Under the pieces are notes generated by a model, which made no database searches, was not told where the DNA came from, and saw only the letters and a list, made by a program, of their open reading frames with translations. Made by a program: the position numbers and the translations under genes. A stretch of 64,000 bases of DNA from UBA10365 sp041441915 (GTDB lineage Bacteria > Pseudomonadota > Alphaproteobacteria > Rhodobacterales > Rhodobacteraceae): contig JASDRS010000011.1 in assembly GCA_041441915.1 (NCBI GenBank), positions 23,055-87,054 on the forward strand, given 5' to 3'. How positions within the stretch are numbered: position 1 is the stretch's first letter; each line of letters begins with the position of its first letter. Shown here piece by piece: positions 1 through 8,454 of this stretch.

Positions 1-3
1 GAG

Positions 4-1374
4 ATGAAAAAATTAACATGCTTTAAGGCATATGATGTGCGCGGCGAGTTGGGCGTAAATTTTGATATATCCATTGCATATCGAATTGGTCGCGCAGTTG
101 CTCGTCACTTTAAAGCGCAAAAAATTGTAGTTGGTCGTGACGCTCGTGAAACATCCCCCGAACTTGCTGATGCAATTATGTGTGGCATCATGGATGAGGG
201 ATCAAACGTTTTGGACTTGGGCCTTGCTGGGACTGAGGAAATGTATTGGTCCGTAACACATTTTGGCGCATGTGCGGGCGTTGAGGTCACTGCATCCCAT
301 AATCCAATTAATTATAATGGCGTCAAAATTGTGAAATCTGGATCGCGCCCGCTAGATGATTTCGAGGACTTTCAGGTAATAAAGCTGCTTGCAGAGGAAA
401 ATGTTTGGTATACTGCCTTAGAAATTGGATCTAGCGAAGACATATCTTTTCAAGCTCGTGAAGCATATGTCGAACGTGTTTTGAGTTTTGTCGATGTCTC
501 ACGCCTAAAGCCCCTTAAAATTGTTGTAAATAGTGGCAATGGCGCCGCGGGGCCTACCTTTGATGCTATCGCTGATAAGTTGAAAGGTATAGGCGGGCGG
601 ATGGAGTTTATTCGCGTGCACCACAACCCAAACCATAGTTTTCCAAACGGCATTCCAAATCCCCTCTTACCTGAAAATCACAAAAAGACAGCGAGCACCG
701 TGAGGTCAGAGGGGGCTGATTTTGGTGTGGCATTTGATGGAGATTTTGATCGCTGCTTCTTCTTTGACGAGGAAGGGGGCTTCGTTCCCGGAGAGTATGT
801 AATTGGGCTCATTGCAACCATCTTTTTAGAAAAAGAGCCTTGTGCGAAAATTGTGCATGACCCACGTGTTATCTGGAACACGCAAGATATCGTTTCTCGT
901 AAGGGAGGCGTGGCAATTCAATCAAAAACGGGGCACGCGTTTATTAAGCAGACCATGCGCGCATCGAGTGCCGTTTACGGGGGTGAGATGTCCGCGCACC
1001 ACTATTTTAGGGATTTTGCATATTGCGATAGTGGGATGATCCCGTGGCTTCTCGTGGCTGAGCTCGTCTCGACGAGTGGCAAGTCTTTAGGCTCGTGGGT
1101 TGAAAGCTCTTTTCAAAATTTTCCAAGCAGTGGTGAAATAAATTTTAATGTTAGAGATGCTGAAATATCCATTCAAAATGTACTTGATAAATATACTGAC
1201 AAAGCCCTTCAAATAGATTGGACCGATGGCGTGAGCCTCTCATTTGAAAATTGGAGGTTTAATCTGCGAAAATCCAACACTGAGCCGCTCGTGCGATTGA
1301 ATATTGAGACGTTTGGATTGAACGTTAACCTCGGTGATCTCTTAAGCGACCTAAGTTCTCTGATCAAGAATTAA
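4..1374 (+). CDS. manB: Phosphomannomutase / phosphoglucomutase family (ManB/CpsG)
   Basis: This cytoplasmic alpha-D-phosphohexomutase interconverts mannose-6-phosphate and mannose-1-phosphate, feeding GDP-mannose synthesis together with the mannose-1-phosphate guanylyltransferase at 8455-9882. The 456 residues match the usual family length. Three landmarks are visible: the phosphoserine loop VEVTASHNP (Ser98), the metal loop DGDFDRC (from about residue 245), and the C-terminal phosphate-binding stretch KSNTEPLVRLN. The start codon lies only three bases inside the window, so its ribosome binding site cannot be judged, but the opening KAYDVRGELG is the normal family N-terminus. The sugar-nucleotide genes downstream make mannose the more likely substrate. 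A dual phosphoglucomutase activity is possible. Confidence 0.93.
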   Translation: MKKLTCFKAYDVRGELGVNFDISIAYRIGRAVARHFKAQKIVVGRDARETSPELADAIMCGIMDEGSNVLDLGLAGTEEMYWSVTHFGACAGVEVTASHNPINYNGVKIVKSGSRPLDDFEDFQVIKLLAEENVWYTALEIGSSEDISFQAREAYVERVLSFVDVSRLKPLKIVVNSGNGAAGPTFDAIADKLKGIGGRMEFIRVHHNPNHSFPNGIPNPLLPENHKKTASTVRSEGADFGVAFDGDFDRCFFFDEEGGFVPGEYVIGLIATIFLEKEPCAKIVHDPRVIWNTQDIVSRKGGVAIQSKTGHAFIKQTMRASSAVYGGEMSAHHYFRDFAYCDSGMIPWLLVAELVSTSGKSLGSWVESSFQNFPSSGEINFNVRDAEISIQNVLDKYTDKALQIDWTDGVSLSFENWRFNLRKSNTEPLVRLNIETFGLNVNLGDLLSDLSSLIKN

Positions 1375-1624
1375 AAAATATTTTGATCCACGTGAGGGAT
1401 AGAAACATTTCCAATTTGCGCTCCAATAAAGCCGCGAACCTAATTTTGCTCTAGGCCTCTTTGTTTTTGATTAGAGTAAAGTGCTAAACTATTTCGAAGG
1501 AGCAGAGCTCGCTTATTCATCTATTGAGATTTGAATATTGACGTTTTTGACTCACGATTAGCTTTTAAAATTTGCAGTACTATTTGTGGTTGGGGCATGT
1601 GGATCTCTATTTATATAGTTAACC

Positions 1625-2664
1625 TAAATGCATATCAATTATACAGCCAAGGGGCTGGTGGGCGAGACGGTTCAGTCTTCGCGCGCATTCCCTACACCAA
1701 GAATTTTTGGCCTGCCAATTGCTGGAGCCTTTGTGGCAAGCTTTTTAATGACTAAAAAACCGCAAGTTTAGCGGGTTTCACTGTATTTCTGCTTTTCTGT
1801 TTTATTGGGTGAGCTGGGACAGGGCCTAGGCAGGGATGAATGACTTTTATACCGCCGAATTCTATCATTCGTATCACCTGTTATAGTGGTTCATTTTATT
1901 TGCGATTTGGACTTTTTGGACTGGAATTTACGCGATTGATATACTTTTAGGTGTTCGAATTATAGCGCCATTGTTTGTGATTTTCGTCTCGGCTGAAATA
2001 TGTCACGCTATAAATTTAATTAATGGTTTGCATGGATTGGCGCTTGGTGTTTGAAGCTTAATGCTCTCAGGCTTAGCCACCAGATCCGTGCATGTTTGTG
2101 ACATAATAATGTTTAGAATGTGGATTGGCGAAATTGCATGCATCCTTGGGCTATTCGTGTTTAATTTTACACTGGTTAAGTTGTTTATTTGAGATGCTGG
2201 GGCATACACAATTGGTCACGCCATTATTTAGATAGGGTTTTCATCCTCCTCATAAATACATCTTTGGCGCCATTCAGTGTGCTAATCGTATTCTTTCGGC
2301 CGCCAACCAAAATGATCTTCGCAATCGTGTGGTGGAAATTAAATGGGAAGAAAGTCTCTATATGCCTAACCAAAAACATTTTTATCAACTCGCCATGCGC
2401 GGTCTCGAAATCATTTGGCTCGGGCGTGCGCGTCGTAATATTTCAAACCCGTTGTCTCCAATTGTCATCATTACCCTATCTTTGCTACCCGTGTTTGTGT
2501 CACAAGGCCTGGCGCACCAAAACCTCTCAGTCTTTTGTGCCATTATGCGTTCTTTGCATTATTCATTTACGTCTATTCATTTGCGAAATGCATTTTTACT
2601 CGCTAACGCTAAATGGCCAGACATTATCCAATACAGTTATCATTTGGTGCTCCGAATAAACTAA
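1625..2664 (+). pseudogene. Decayed MraY/WecA-like undecaprenyl-phosphate sugar-1-phosphate transferase
   Basis: No open frame spans this stretch, yet family motifs of the polyprenyl-phosphate glycosyl-1-phosphate transferases appear in the right order in different frames. TPRIFGLPIAGAF (1694-1732) fits the HxxPTPRxGGxxI N-terminal motif. INLINGLHGLALG (from 2010) fits NLIDGLDGLA. DAGAYTIGHAII (from 2193) fits GDAGAYxxG, with the leading Gly codon now TGA. QKHFYQLAMRGLEIIW (from about 2371), followed by RNISNPLSP, fits the cytoplasmic C-terminal part. The pieces occupy three reading frames with several stops. The intact enzyme would have loaded the first sugar of a repeat unit onto the lipid carrier at the membrane. 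The left boundary is approximate. Confidence 0.82.
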
Positions 2665-2680
2665 ATTTAGAAAGTTAAAA

Positions 2681-3511
2681 ATGTCCGCTTCCAAACTTAT
2701 CCGAAAAGCAGTCTTCCCCGTCGCAGGCTTTGGCACTCGTTTTTTGCCAGCCACGAAGGCTATGCCTAAGGAGCTCTTGCCCATGGTAGATAAGCCACTT
2801 ATTCAGTATGCGGTTGAGGAGGCCATTCGTGCTGGCATCGATACCATGATTTTTGTGACCGGTCGAAATAAGCGCGCGATTGAGGATCACTTCGATAGCA
2901 ATCCTGAGTTAGAGGCTGCCCTGAGGGTAAAAGGCAAGCACGAACAAGCTGATATGGTAAAGAATATTCTCCCGGCTGGAGTCGAGTGTATTTTTGTGCG
3001 ACAGCCAGAGCAAATTGGTTTGGGCCACGCCGTTCTATGTGCTGAGCGGGTTGTTGGGAATGAGCCGTTTGCTGTCCTACTAGCCGATGATTTTATTCAA
3101 TCGGAAGGTGCGGGTGTGATGGCTGATTTGATTGAAAGTTTTGCAAAATCAAAAAAGACGCAGCTAAGTGTTATGCAAGTTGATGGTCCTGATATCTCCA
3201 AATATGGGGTGGTCAAGAAACATGATCAATCCGGTGCTCTAGTTGGGCTGGTTGAAAAGCCAAAGTTTGAGGATGCGCCATCAAACCTTGCCAGTATTGG
3301 GCGATACATTCTGACATCAAATATTTTTGACATTTTGCGCGCCCAAAAGCTCGATTCTGGTGGAGAAATTCAATTGGCGGACGCAATAAACAGTCAAGCT
3401 GCTCTGGGAAACGTCGAGGGTGTATTGCTTAAAGGGCAACGTTTTGATTGTGGAAGCGTCGAGGGATACTTGGATGCAATTTTTTCTGTATCTAGTCGTT
3501 ATAAAAAATAA
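2681..3511 (+). CDS. galU: UTP-glucose-1-phosphate uridylyltransferase
   Basis: GalU makes UDP-glucose from UTP and glucose-1-phosphate in the cytoplasm, supplying glucose, galactose and uronic-acid branches of envelope polysaccharides. The 276-residue protein has the nucleotidyltransferase signature near its N-terminus (VAGFGTRFLPATKAMPKELL, about residues 12-31), followed by VDKPLIQYAVEEA and the GLGHAVLCA and LLADDF motifs of bacterial GalU. Length is slightly below the usual 290-300. It starts 16 bases after the end of the decayed transferase remnant, so it was probably once downstream of it in a transcript. No nearby gene overlaps it. Confidence 0.95.
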   Translation: MSASKLIRKAVFPVAGFGTRFLPATKAMPKELLPMVDKPLIQYAVEEAIRAGIDTMIFVTGRNKRAIEDHFDSNPELEAALRVKGKHEQADMVKNILPAGVECIFVRQPEQIGLGHAVLCAERVVGNEPFAVLLADDFIQSEGAGVMADLIESFAKSKKTQLSVMQVDGPDISKYGVVKKHDQSGALVGLVEKPKFEDAPSNLASIGRYILTSNIFDILRAQKLDSGGEIQLADAINSQAALGNVEGVLLKGQRFDCGSVEGYLDAIFSVSSRYKK

Positions 3512-3781
3512 CTTTACTTTACGCATATGCGCTTTTAGGGACCGCAATTCTATTAATAATTCGAATGATGTGGAGAAATATAGGACACACTTACGATTTA
3601 ATTTCGTACCTTATAAAAGTTTTTTGTTTTAGCCGTCATATTTTACAAATTGACTAACTTGGCTATAGTAAGTTAGCGCGTAGATTAATATCTCTTGGTT
3701 ACATTTTCCATATTGAATAAAGTTCTTATGTTAATGGTGCCACTGATGAAAAATGTAGGTTTTTAGCTAGATAGGTCAGCG

Positions 3782-4774
3782 ATGGTTTTGATTACAACGA
3801 CAAGTGGAAGTTCATTCACTCAGCTTGACCGAGATACAATTTTAAATGCTGCAGAAAAAAGTGGTATCAATCTAGCTTATAGTTGTCGAACGGGGCGTTG
3901 CAGTACATGTAAATGTAAAATTATCAATGGAGATACAATACCCATATTTGATGAAAGCGGTCTATCACAGGAAGAAAAAGATAATGGCTGGATTCTTAGT
4001 TGTGCAAGGACTGCAATCGATAATGTGGAAATTGAAATTGACGATTTAGGCGATGTAATTGTACCTAAACCAAATATATTACCATGTAGAATAAACAGCC
4101 TTGATAAGGTGTCTAAGCATGTTACTCGAGTGCGCTTGAGACTTCCGCCAGCCAGTGATTTTAAGATTCTGCCTGGACAATATCTAGATATTATTGGGCC
4201 TGCTGGTGTTAGGCGAAGTTACTCCGTCGCAAATTATGTAACTGAAAATATTTTGGAACTCCACATTGGACAGGTTGCCAGCGGCTGTTTAAGTAAGTAT
4301 TTTTTTGAAGAGGCGAAGGAGAATGACCTGCTTCGCATAAATGGCCCACTTGGCACATTTTTTTTAAGGTCTATTAAGGCACAAAACGTCATTTTTTTGG
4401 CTACAGGAACGGGTATTGCACCTATAAAAGCAATGTTTGAGAGTATTAATTTGTTGCCTCGTAAAGATAAACCTAATTCGGTAACGTTGTTCTGGGGTGG
4501 CCGTAATTTGGATGATTTGTATTTGGATCTATCAAATGTCAACAAATTGTTCCGTTATGTGCCTGTGCTTTCTCGCTCGGCATTAGATTGGAAAGGTCAG
4601 AAGGGTTACGTTCAGGATATTTTTATCAATGAAAATCCTGATCTATCAAATTGTGTAATCTATGCTTGTGGCTCAGACAAAATGGTCCGCAGTTCACGAG
4701 AAATATTGAGCAGGTATGGGCTGCCTGAGAAGAGGTTCTTTTCAGACGCATTTTTACCTTCCGATCCACCATAA
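3782..4774 (+). CDS. rfbI: CDP-6-deoxy-delta-3,4-glucoseen reductase (E3; RfbI/DdhD/AscD type)
   Basis: This 330-residue flavin/iron-sulfur reductase passes electrons from NAD(P)H to the RfbH dehydratase during C-3 deoxygenation of CDP-4-keto-6-deoxyglucose. A plant-type [2Fe-2S] ferredoxin domain fills residues 1-90, with cluster cysteines at 35, 40, 43 and 74. It is followed by an FNR-like FAD domain (RRSYSVANY, the RxYS flavin motif) and an NAD-binding domain (FLATGTGIAPIKAM, then YACGSDKMV). The gene starts a four-gene unit with rfbF, rfbG and rfbH, the same order as Salmonella rfbIFGH and Yersinia ddhDABC. A Rieske-oxygenase reductase has a similar architecture, but the context settles the assignment. 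Confidence 0.9.
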   Translation: MVLITTTSGSSFTQLDRDTILNAAEKSGINLAYSCRTGRCSTCKCKIINGDTIPIFDESGLSQEEKDNGWILSCARTAIDNVEIEIDDLGDVIVPKPNILPCRINSLDKVSKHVTRVRLRLPPASDFKILPGQYLDIIGPAGVRRSYSVANYVTENILELHIGQVASGCLSKYFFEEAKENDLLRINGPLGTFFLRSIKAQNVIFLATGTGIAPIKAMFESINLLPRKDKPNSVTLFWGGRNLDDLYLDLSNVNKLFRYVPVLSRSALDWKGQKGYVQDIFINENPDLSNCVIYACGSDKMVRSSREILSRYGLPEKRFFSDAFLPSDPP

Positions 4775-4792
4775 TTTTATAAGAGGTCATTT

Positions 4793-5563
4793 ATGAAAGC
4801 AGTAATTTTTGCAGGCGGGCTTGGAACACGTATAAGTGAGGAGACCAGCCTAAAGCCAAAGCCGATGATTGAAATTGGTGGTAAGCCGATTCTTTGGCAT
4901 ATTATGAAAATCTACTCACATCATGGTGTGAATGATTTTGTTATTTGTTGCGGTTATAAAGGCTATATAATTAAGGAGTATTTTGCAAATTACTTTTTAC
5001 ATCAATCAGATGTTACTTTCCACACAAACGAGAATCGCATGGAAGTGCATAGTAAAAGAGCTGAGAATTGGAAGGTTACATTAGTTGACACAGGAGAGTT
5101 TTCTCAAACTGGTGGTCGTTTAGCTGCGGTATCTAAATATGTTGATCAAGAAGAATCTTTTTGTTTGACGTATGGCGATGGCGTTAGTGATATTAATATT
5201 TCGGCTTTAATTAAATTTCATCAAAACCACGGAAAACTCGCCACGGTAACGGGGGTTCAGGCTCCAAGTAGATTTGGGGCCTTAGATATTGATGGCACCT
5301 CTGTTAAGAGTTTCGTGGAAAAACCAAAAGGGGTTGGTGGTGTTATAAATGGCGGTTTTTTTATTGTGTCTCCAAAGGTACTGGGTAGAATTAAAGGGGA
5401 ATTGACTTTGTGGGAACAGGAGCCACTGAGTTCGTTAGCTCTTGATGGTGAGCTAATGGCATTTGAGCATAAAGGGTTTTGGCAGTCGATGGATACCTTG
5501 CGAGACCAAAGGTTACTTGAAGAGTTGTGGTCCAAAGGTAATGCGCCATGGAAAGTGTGGTAG
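4793..5563 (+). CDS. rfbF: Glucose-1-phosphate cytidylyltransferase
   Basis: RfbF/DdhA makes CDP-glucose from CTP and glucose-1-phosphate, the entry step to CDP-3,6-dideoxyhexoses. The 256-residue protein opens with the nucleotidyltransferase motif FAGGLGTRISEETSLKPKPM followed by IGGKPILWHIMKIYS, both diagnostic of RfbF. LTYGDGVSDINI carries the metal-binding Asp, and GFWQSMDTLRDQ sits at the C-terminus. It begins 18 bases after rfbI behind the site AAGAGG. Its end overlaps one possible start of rfbG, which suggests translational coupling. Confidence 0.95.
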   Translation: MKAVIFAGGLGTRISEETSLKPKPMIEIGGKPILWHIMKIYSHHGVNDFVICCGYKGYIIKEYFANYFLHQSDVTFHTNENRMEVHSKRAENWKVTLVDTGEFSQTGGRLAAVSKYVDQEESFCLTYGDGVSDINISALIKFHQNHGKLATVTGVQAPSRFGALDIDGTSVKSFVEKPKGVGGVINGGFFIVSPKVLGRIKGELTLWEQEPLSSLALDGELMAFEHKGFWQSMDTLRDQRLLEELWSKGNAPWKVW

Positions 5564-5571
5564 TCAGTGGT

Positions 5572-6645
5572 ATGATTAATTCAGAATTTTGGAAAAACAA
5601 AAAAGTTTTTTTAACGGGCCATACTGGGTTTAAGGGCAGTTGGTTATCTATTTGGCTTAACTCTATGGGCGCTGTAGTTAAAGGCTATTCGTTGATACCG
5701 TCTACTAGACCAAATTTATTTAAGGTAGCCAGTATAGAGAAATTAGTAGATTCTGAGATTAACGATATACGAAATTATTCTGCACTCTGTTCCAGCATCT
5801 CAGAATTTTGTCCCGATATTATATTTCATATGGCCGCTCAACCTCTCGTCCGTACTTCTTATGAAAACCCGCTAGAAACCTATCAAACAAATGTTATGGG
5901 GACAGCCAATTTATTGGAAGCTGTCCGTCAGTGTTCATCTGTCCGTGCAGTTGTAAACATAACAACAGACAAATGTTATGAAAATAAAGAGTGGCTATGG
6001 GGTTACAAGGAGACTGACCCTATGGGCGGTAGAGATCCTTATAGCAGCAGCAAGGGATGCGCTGAGTTGGTGACGGCAGCGTACCGAGCGTCTTTTTTAA
6101 AGCAAGCGAATGTAGGCATTGCTACTGCTCGTGCAGGTAATGTCATTGGTGGAGGTGACTGGGCCAAAGATCGGTTATTGCCTGATCTTATTAGGGCATT
6201 CGAAGCAGGGAAACCTGCCGTTATTCGGAATCCTAATGCCACGAGGCCTTGGCAGCATGTTTTGGAGCCATTATCTGGCTATCTAAAACTTGCAGAGAAA
6301 CTATATCAAGATCCCGTGAAATATTCAGAGGGATGGAATTTTGGTCCTTATGATCATGATGTTCAGCCTGTTAATTGGATTTTAAATAGTATGGCCAGGT
6401 TGTGGCCTGGTTCCTCATGGAAGTTAGATCAGGATGATAATCCCCATGAAGCCATGCTCTTGAAATTGGACATATCAAAGGCGTCAACTATCTTGAACTG
6501 GACACCTACTTGGGATTTAGCTTCTGCATTAGATAAAATCGTTAGATGGCATAAATTCTGGATTGAGGGATCTGACATGAGGGTTGTGTGTCTTAACGAA
6601 ATTAGTGAATTTACTAAGGACATAAAAAATGCCTACAATGGATAG
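5572..6645 (+). CDS. rfbG: CDP-glucose 4,6-dehydratase
   Basis: RfbG/DdhB is an NAD-dependent extended SDR that converts CDP-glucose to CDP-4-keto-6-deoxyglucose. Visible are the Rossmann motif FLTGHTGFKGSWLSIWL, the FHMAAQPLVRTSYE segment, a catalytic-type YSSSKGCAEL (YxxxK) and RAGNVIGGGDWAKDRLLPD, all typical of this enzyme. I chose ATG 5572 (MINSEFWKNKKV) because family proteins begin like this. An upstream in-frame ATG at 5548, with a weak AAAGG site, would add eight residues and overlap rfbF by 16 bases. The C-terminus overlaps rfbH by 17 bases. Confidence 0.94.
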   Translation: MINSEFWKNKKVFLTGHTGFKGSWLSIWLNSMGAVVKGYSLIPSTRPNLFKVASIEKLVDSEINDIRNYSALCSSISEFCPDIIFHMAAQPLVRTSYENPLETYQTNVMGTANLLEAVRQCSSVRAVVNITTDKCYENKEWLWGYKETDPMGGRDPYSSSKGCAELVTAAYRASFLKQANVGIATARAGNVIGGGDWAKDRLLPDLIRAFEAGKPAVIRNPNATRPWQHVLEPLSGYLKLAEKLYQDPVKYSEGWNFGPYDHDVQPVNWILNSMARLWPGSSWKLDQDDNPHEAMLLKLDISKASTILNWTPTWDLASALDKIVRWHKFWIEGSDMRVVCLNEISEFTKDIKNAYNG

Positions 6646-7945
6646 TTTAAGAGCTGATATTGCTGAATTAGTTGGTCAATACGCGAAATTAAAATATGAG
6701 GAAAAAATATTTATACCGGGTGAAACGCCTGTGCCCGTATCAGGGAAAGTAATTGGCGAGACAGAACTTCAGTATATGGTTGAAGCTTCCCTAGACGGAT
6801 GGTTAACGACTGGTAAGTTTAATGATAAATTTGAAAAAGAACTAGCAGCCTTTATTGGGATAAAGCATTTAATTACGGTCAATTCCGGTTCGTCGGCTAA
6901 TCTCGTGGCTTTTAGCACTTTAACGTCTCATAAACTTGGAGATAGGGCGATCAAAAAAGGAGACGAAGTCATTGGTGTTGCCGCAGGTTTTCCTACTACT
7001 GTAAATCCGATTATCCAATTTGGTGCAGTCCCCGTTTTTGTTGATGTAGATTTAAGAACTCACAATATTGATGCAAATCTAATTGAGGCCGCAATTACGC
7101 CAAAAACCAAAGCAATTATGCTGGCTCATACCTTAGGTAATCCTTTTAACGTCAAAAAGGTTAAGGAAATTTGTGATAAATATGGATTGTGGTTAATTGA
7201 GGATAGCTGCGATGCGTTGGGGGCAAAGTACGAAGAAAAAATGATTGGCACATGGGGTGATATTGCTACATTAAGTTTTTACCCTGCGCACCACATGACA
7301 ATGGGGGAAGGCGGTGCAGTCTTTAGTAATAATTCGGAATTAATGAGCATTGCTGAATCTTACCGAGATTGGGGGCGTGACTGCTACTGCAAGACGGGTT
7401 GTGATGATACATGTGGTAAACGGTTTGGGCAAAAATTGGGCTCGCTACCGCAGGGCTATGACCATAAGTACACTTATTCTCATCTTGGCTTTAACTTAAA
7501 AATTACCGATATGCAGGCGGCATGTGGGCTTGCCCAATTAAAACGCCTCCCGGAGTTCATTGCTAAACGAAATGCTAATTTCAATTATTTACATGAAAAG
7601 CTATCGTCACTATCCGAATTTATTGATTTGGCAGTTCCTACTGAGAATTCAGAACCTTCTTGGTTTGGATTTTCTATAACGCTAAAGGCAGACTGTGGAG
7701 TTGATCGGACAGATTTAATAAAATATTTAGATGAAAATAAAATTGGGACTCGATTGCTGTTTGCTGGAAACTTAACAAAACAACCATATTTCGAAGAGCT
7801 GGAATATAGAGTTGTGGGTGAATTAATAAACACTGATATCACCATGAATCGGACTCTTTGGGTTGGGTTATATCCAGGTCTAAATTATGAGCATTTGGAT
7901 TATATAATTCAAAAATTAGAAGAATTTTTTGGCCTCAACTTCTAA
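6629..7945 (+). CDS. rfbH: CDP-4-keto-6-deoxyglucose 3-dehydratase (E1)
   Basis: RfbH/DdhC removes the C-3 hydroxyl from CDP-4-keto-6-deoxyglucose using PMP and a [2Fe-2S] cluster, with electrons from RfbI. The fold is that of a DegT/DnrJ aminotransferase, but the PLP-binding lysine is replaced by histidine in SFYPAHHMTMGEGG (His221/222), the hallmark of E1. The cysteine-rich insert CYCKTGCDDTC (252, 254, 258, 262) supplies the cluster ligands. Length (438) is normal. The product, CDP-4-keto-3,6-dideoxyglucose, needs one more reductase or epimerase to become paratose, abequose, tyvelose or ascarylose. No such gene is visible in this window. Confidence 0.95.
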   Translation: MPTMDSLRADIAELVGQYAKLKYEEKIFIPGETPVPVSGKVIGETELQYMVEASLDGWLTTGKFNDKFEKELAAFIGIKHLITVNSGSSANLVAFSTLTSHKLGDRAIKKGDEVIGVAAGFPTTVNPIIQFGAVPVFVDVDLRTHNIDANLIEAAITPKTKAIMLAHTLGNPFNVKKVKEICDKYGLWLIEDSCDALGAKYEEKMIGTWGDIATLSFYPAHHMTMGEGGAVFSNNSELMSIAESYRDWGRDCYCKTGCDDTCGKRFGQKLGSLPQGYDHKYTYSHLGFNLKITDMQAACGLAQLKRLPEFIAKRNANFNYLHEKLSSLSEFIDLAVPTENSEPSWFGFSITLKADCGVDRTDLIKYLDENKIGTRLLFAGNLTKQPYFEELEYRVVGELINTDITMNRTLWVGLYPGLNYEHLDYIIQKLEEFFGLNF

Positions 7946-8177
7946 TATTTTATATAGGACAATTTCCTGAGCGAGGAAGTAAAAATTAATGATTAAATTG
8001 TGCTTTTTCCAGCAGAGCTCGACGCGGTCCCTGGACCAAAAAACCCTGACGAAGAACATATTGTGGCCCTGAATGCGCTGGTGGTTCAATCTTGATAATT
8101 GCCACCCCGTATCAGGCAGCAGGGCCAATTAGATTTTATTGGGCTTAGCGTAGCCATTCTGCAAGAAGCTGTGCTAA
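7946..8177. other. Non-coding gap after rfbH
   Basis: This stretch lies between the end of rfbH and the recognisable end of the antisense rmlC remnant. Read on the minus strand it should hold the lost C-terminal half of RmlC, but I could not match any frame to it. No terminator hairpin with a T-run is obvious behind rfbH. Confidence 0.5.
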
Positions 8178-8452
8178 CCATTTTCCATGAGACGGACTGG
8201 CGTCGCGCACATTAGTGGCCACATCAAAAAGCGCCCCACGCCCACAGTGCACGAACTTGCCTTGGCCGTGTGGCGACGATTGAAAGTGCAGGTCGCGAAC
8301 GACATGATTTTCTTTCGCAAACTCCAGAAAGACTTATGTCTTCGGCTTTTGAGGCTTTACAGGTTGCAGCTCTCTGATAAAAATCTTTGGCTATTAGCAA
8401 GCTGTCGAGGCATGAAGATGAGGCCGCCCCCAAGAGGTGATATTTCAATCAT
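8178..8452 (-). pseudogene. Remnant of dTDP-4-dehydrorhamnose 3,5-epimerase (rmlC)
   Basis: Reading the minus strand from an ATG at 8452, two bases after the manC stop, gives MIEISPLGGGLIFMPRQLA and FLSESCNL, then a stop and a frame change. After that comes NHVVRDLHFQSSPHGQGKFV and CGRGALFDVATNVRDASP ending in HGKW. These match the RmlC sequence SVxGVLRGLHFQxPPHAQGKLVR, RGRVFDVAVDIRxGSPxxGQW. The catalytic region is frameshifted and the C-terminal half has gone. Its position suggests it was once co-transcribed with manC. An intact rmlC lies at 11809-12360 on the other strand, so this is an inactive second copy of independent history. Confidence 0.85.
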
Positions 8453-8454
8453 GC

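Noticed and set aside
2189..2659. Open frame of 156 codons on the plus strand, overlapping another of 111 codons
   Set aside because: Both lie in the decayed MraY/WecA-like gene. Only the shorter frame (from 2329) keeps family sequence, and neither has a ribosome binding site or a full domain.
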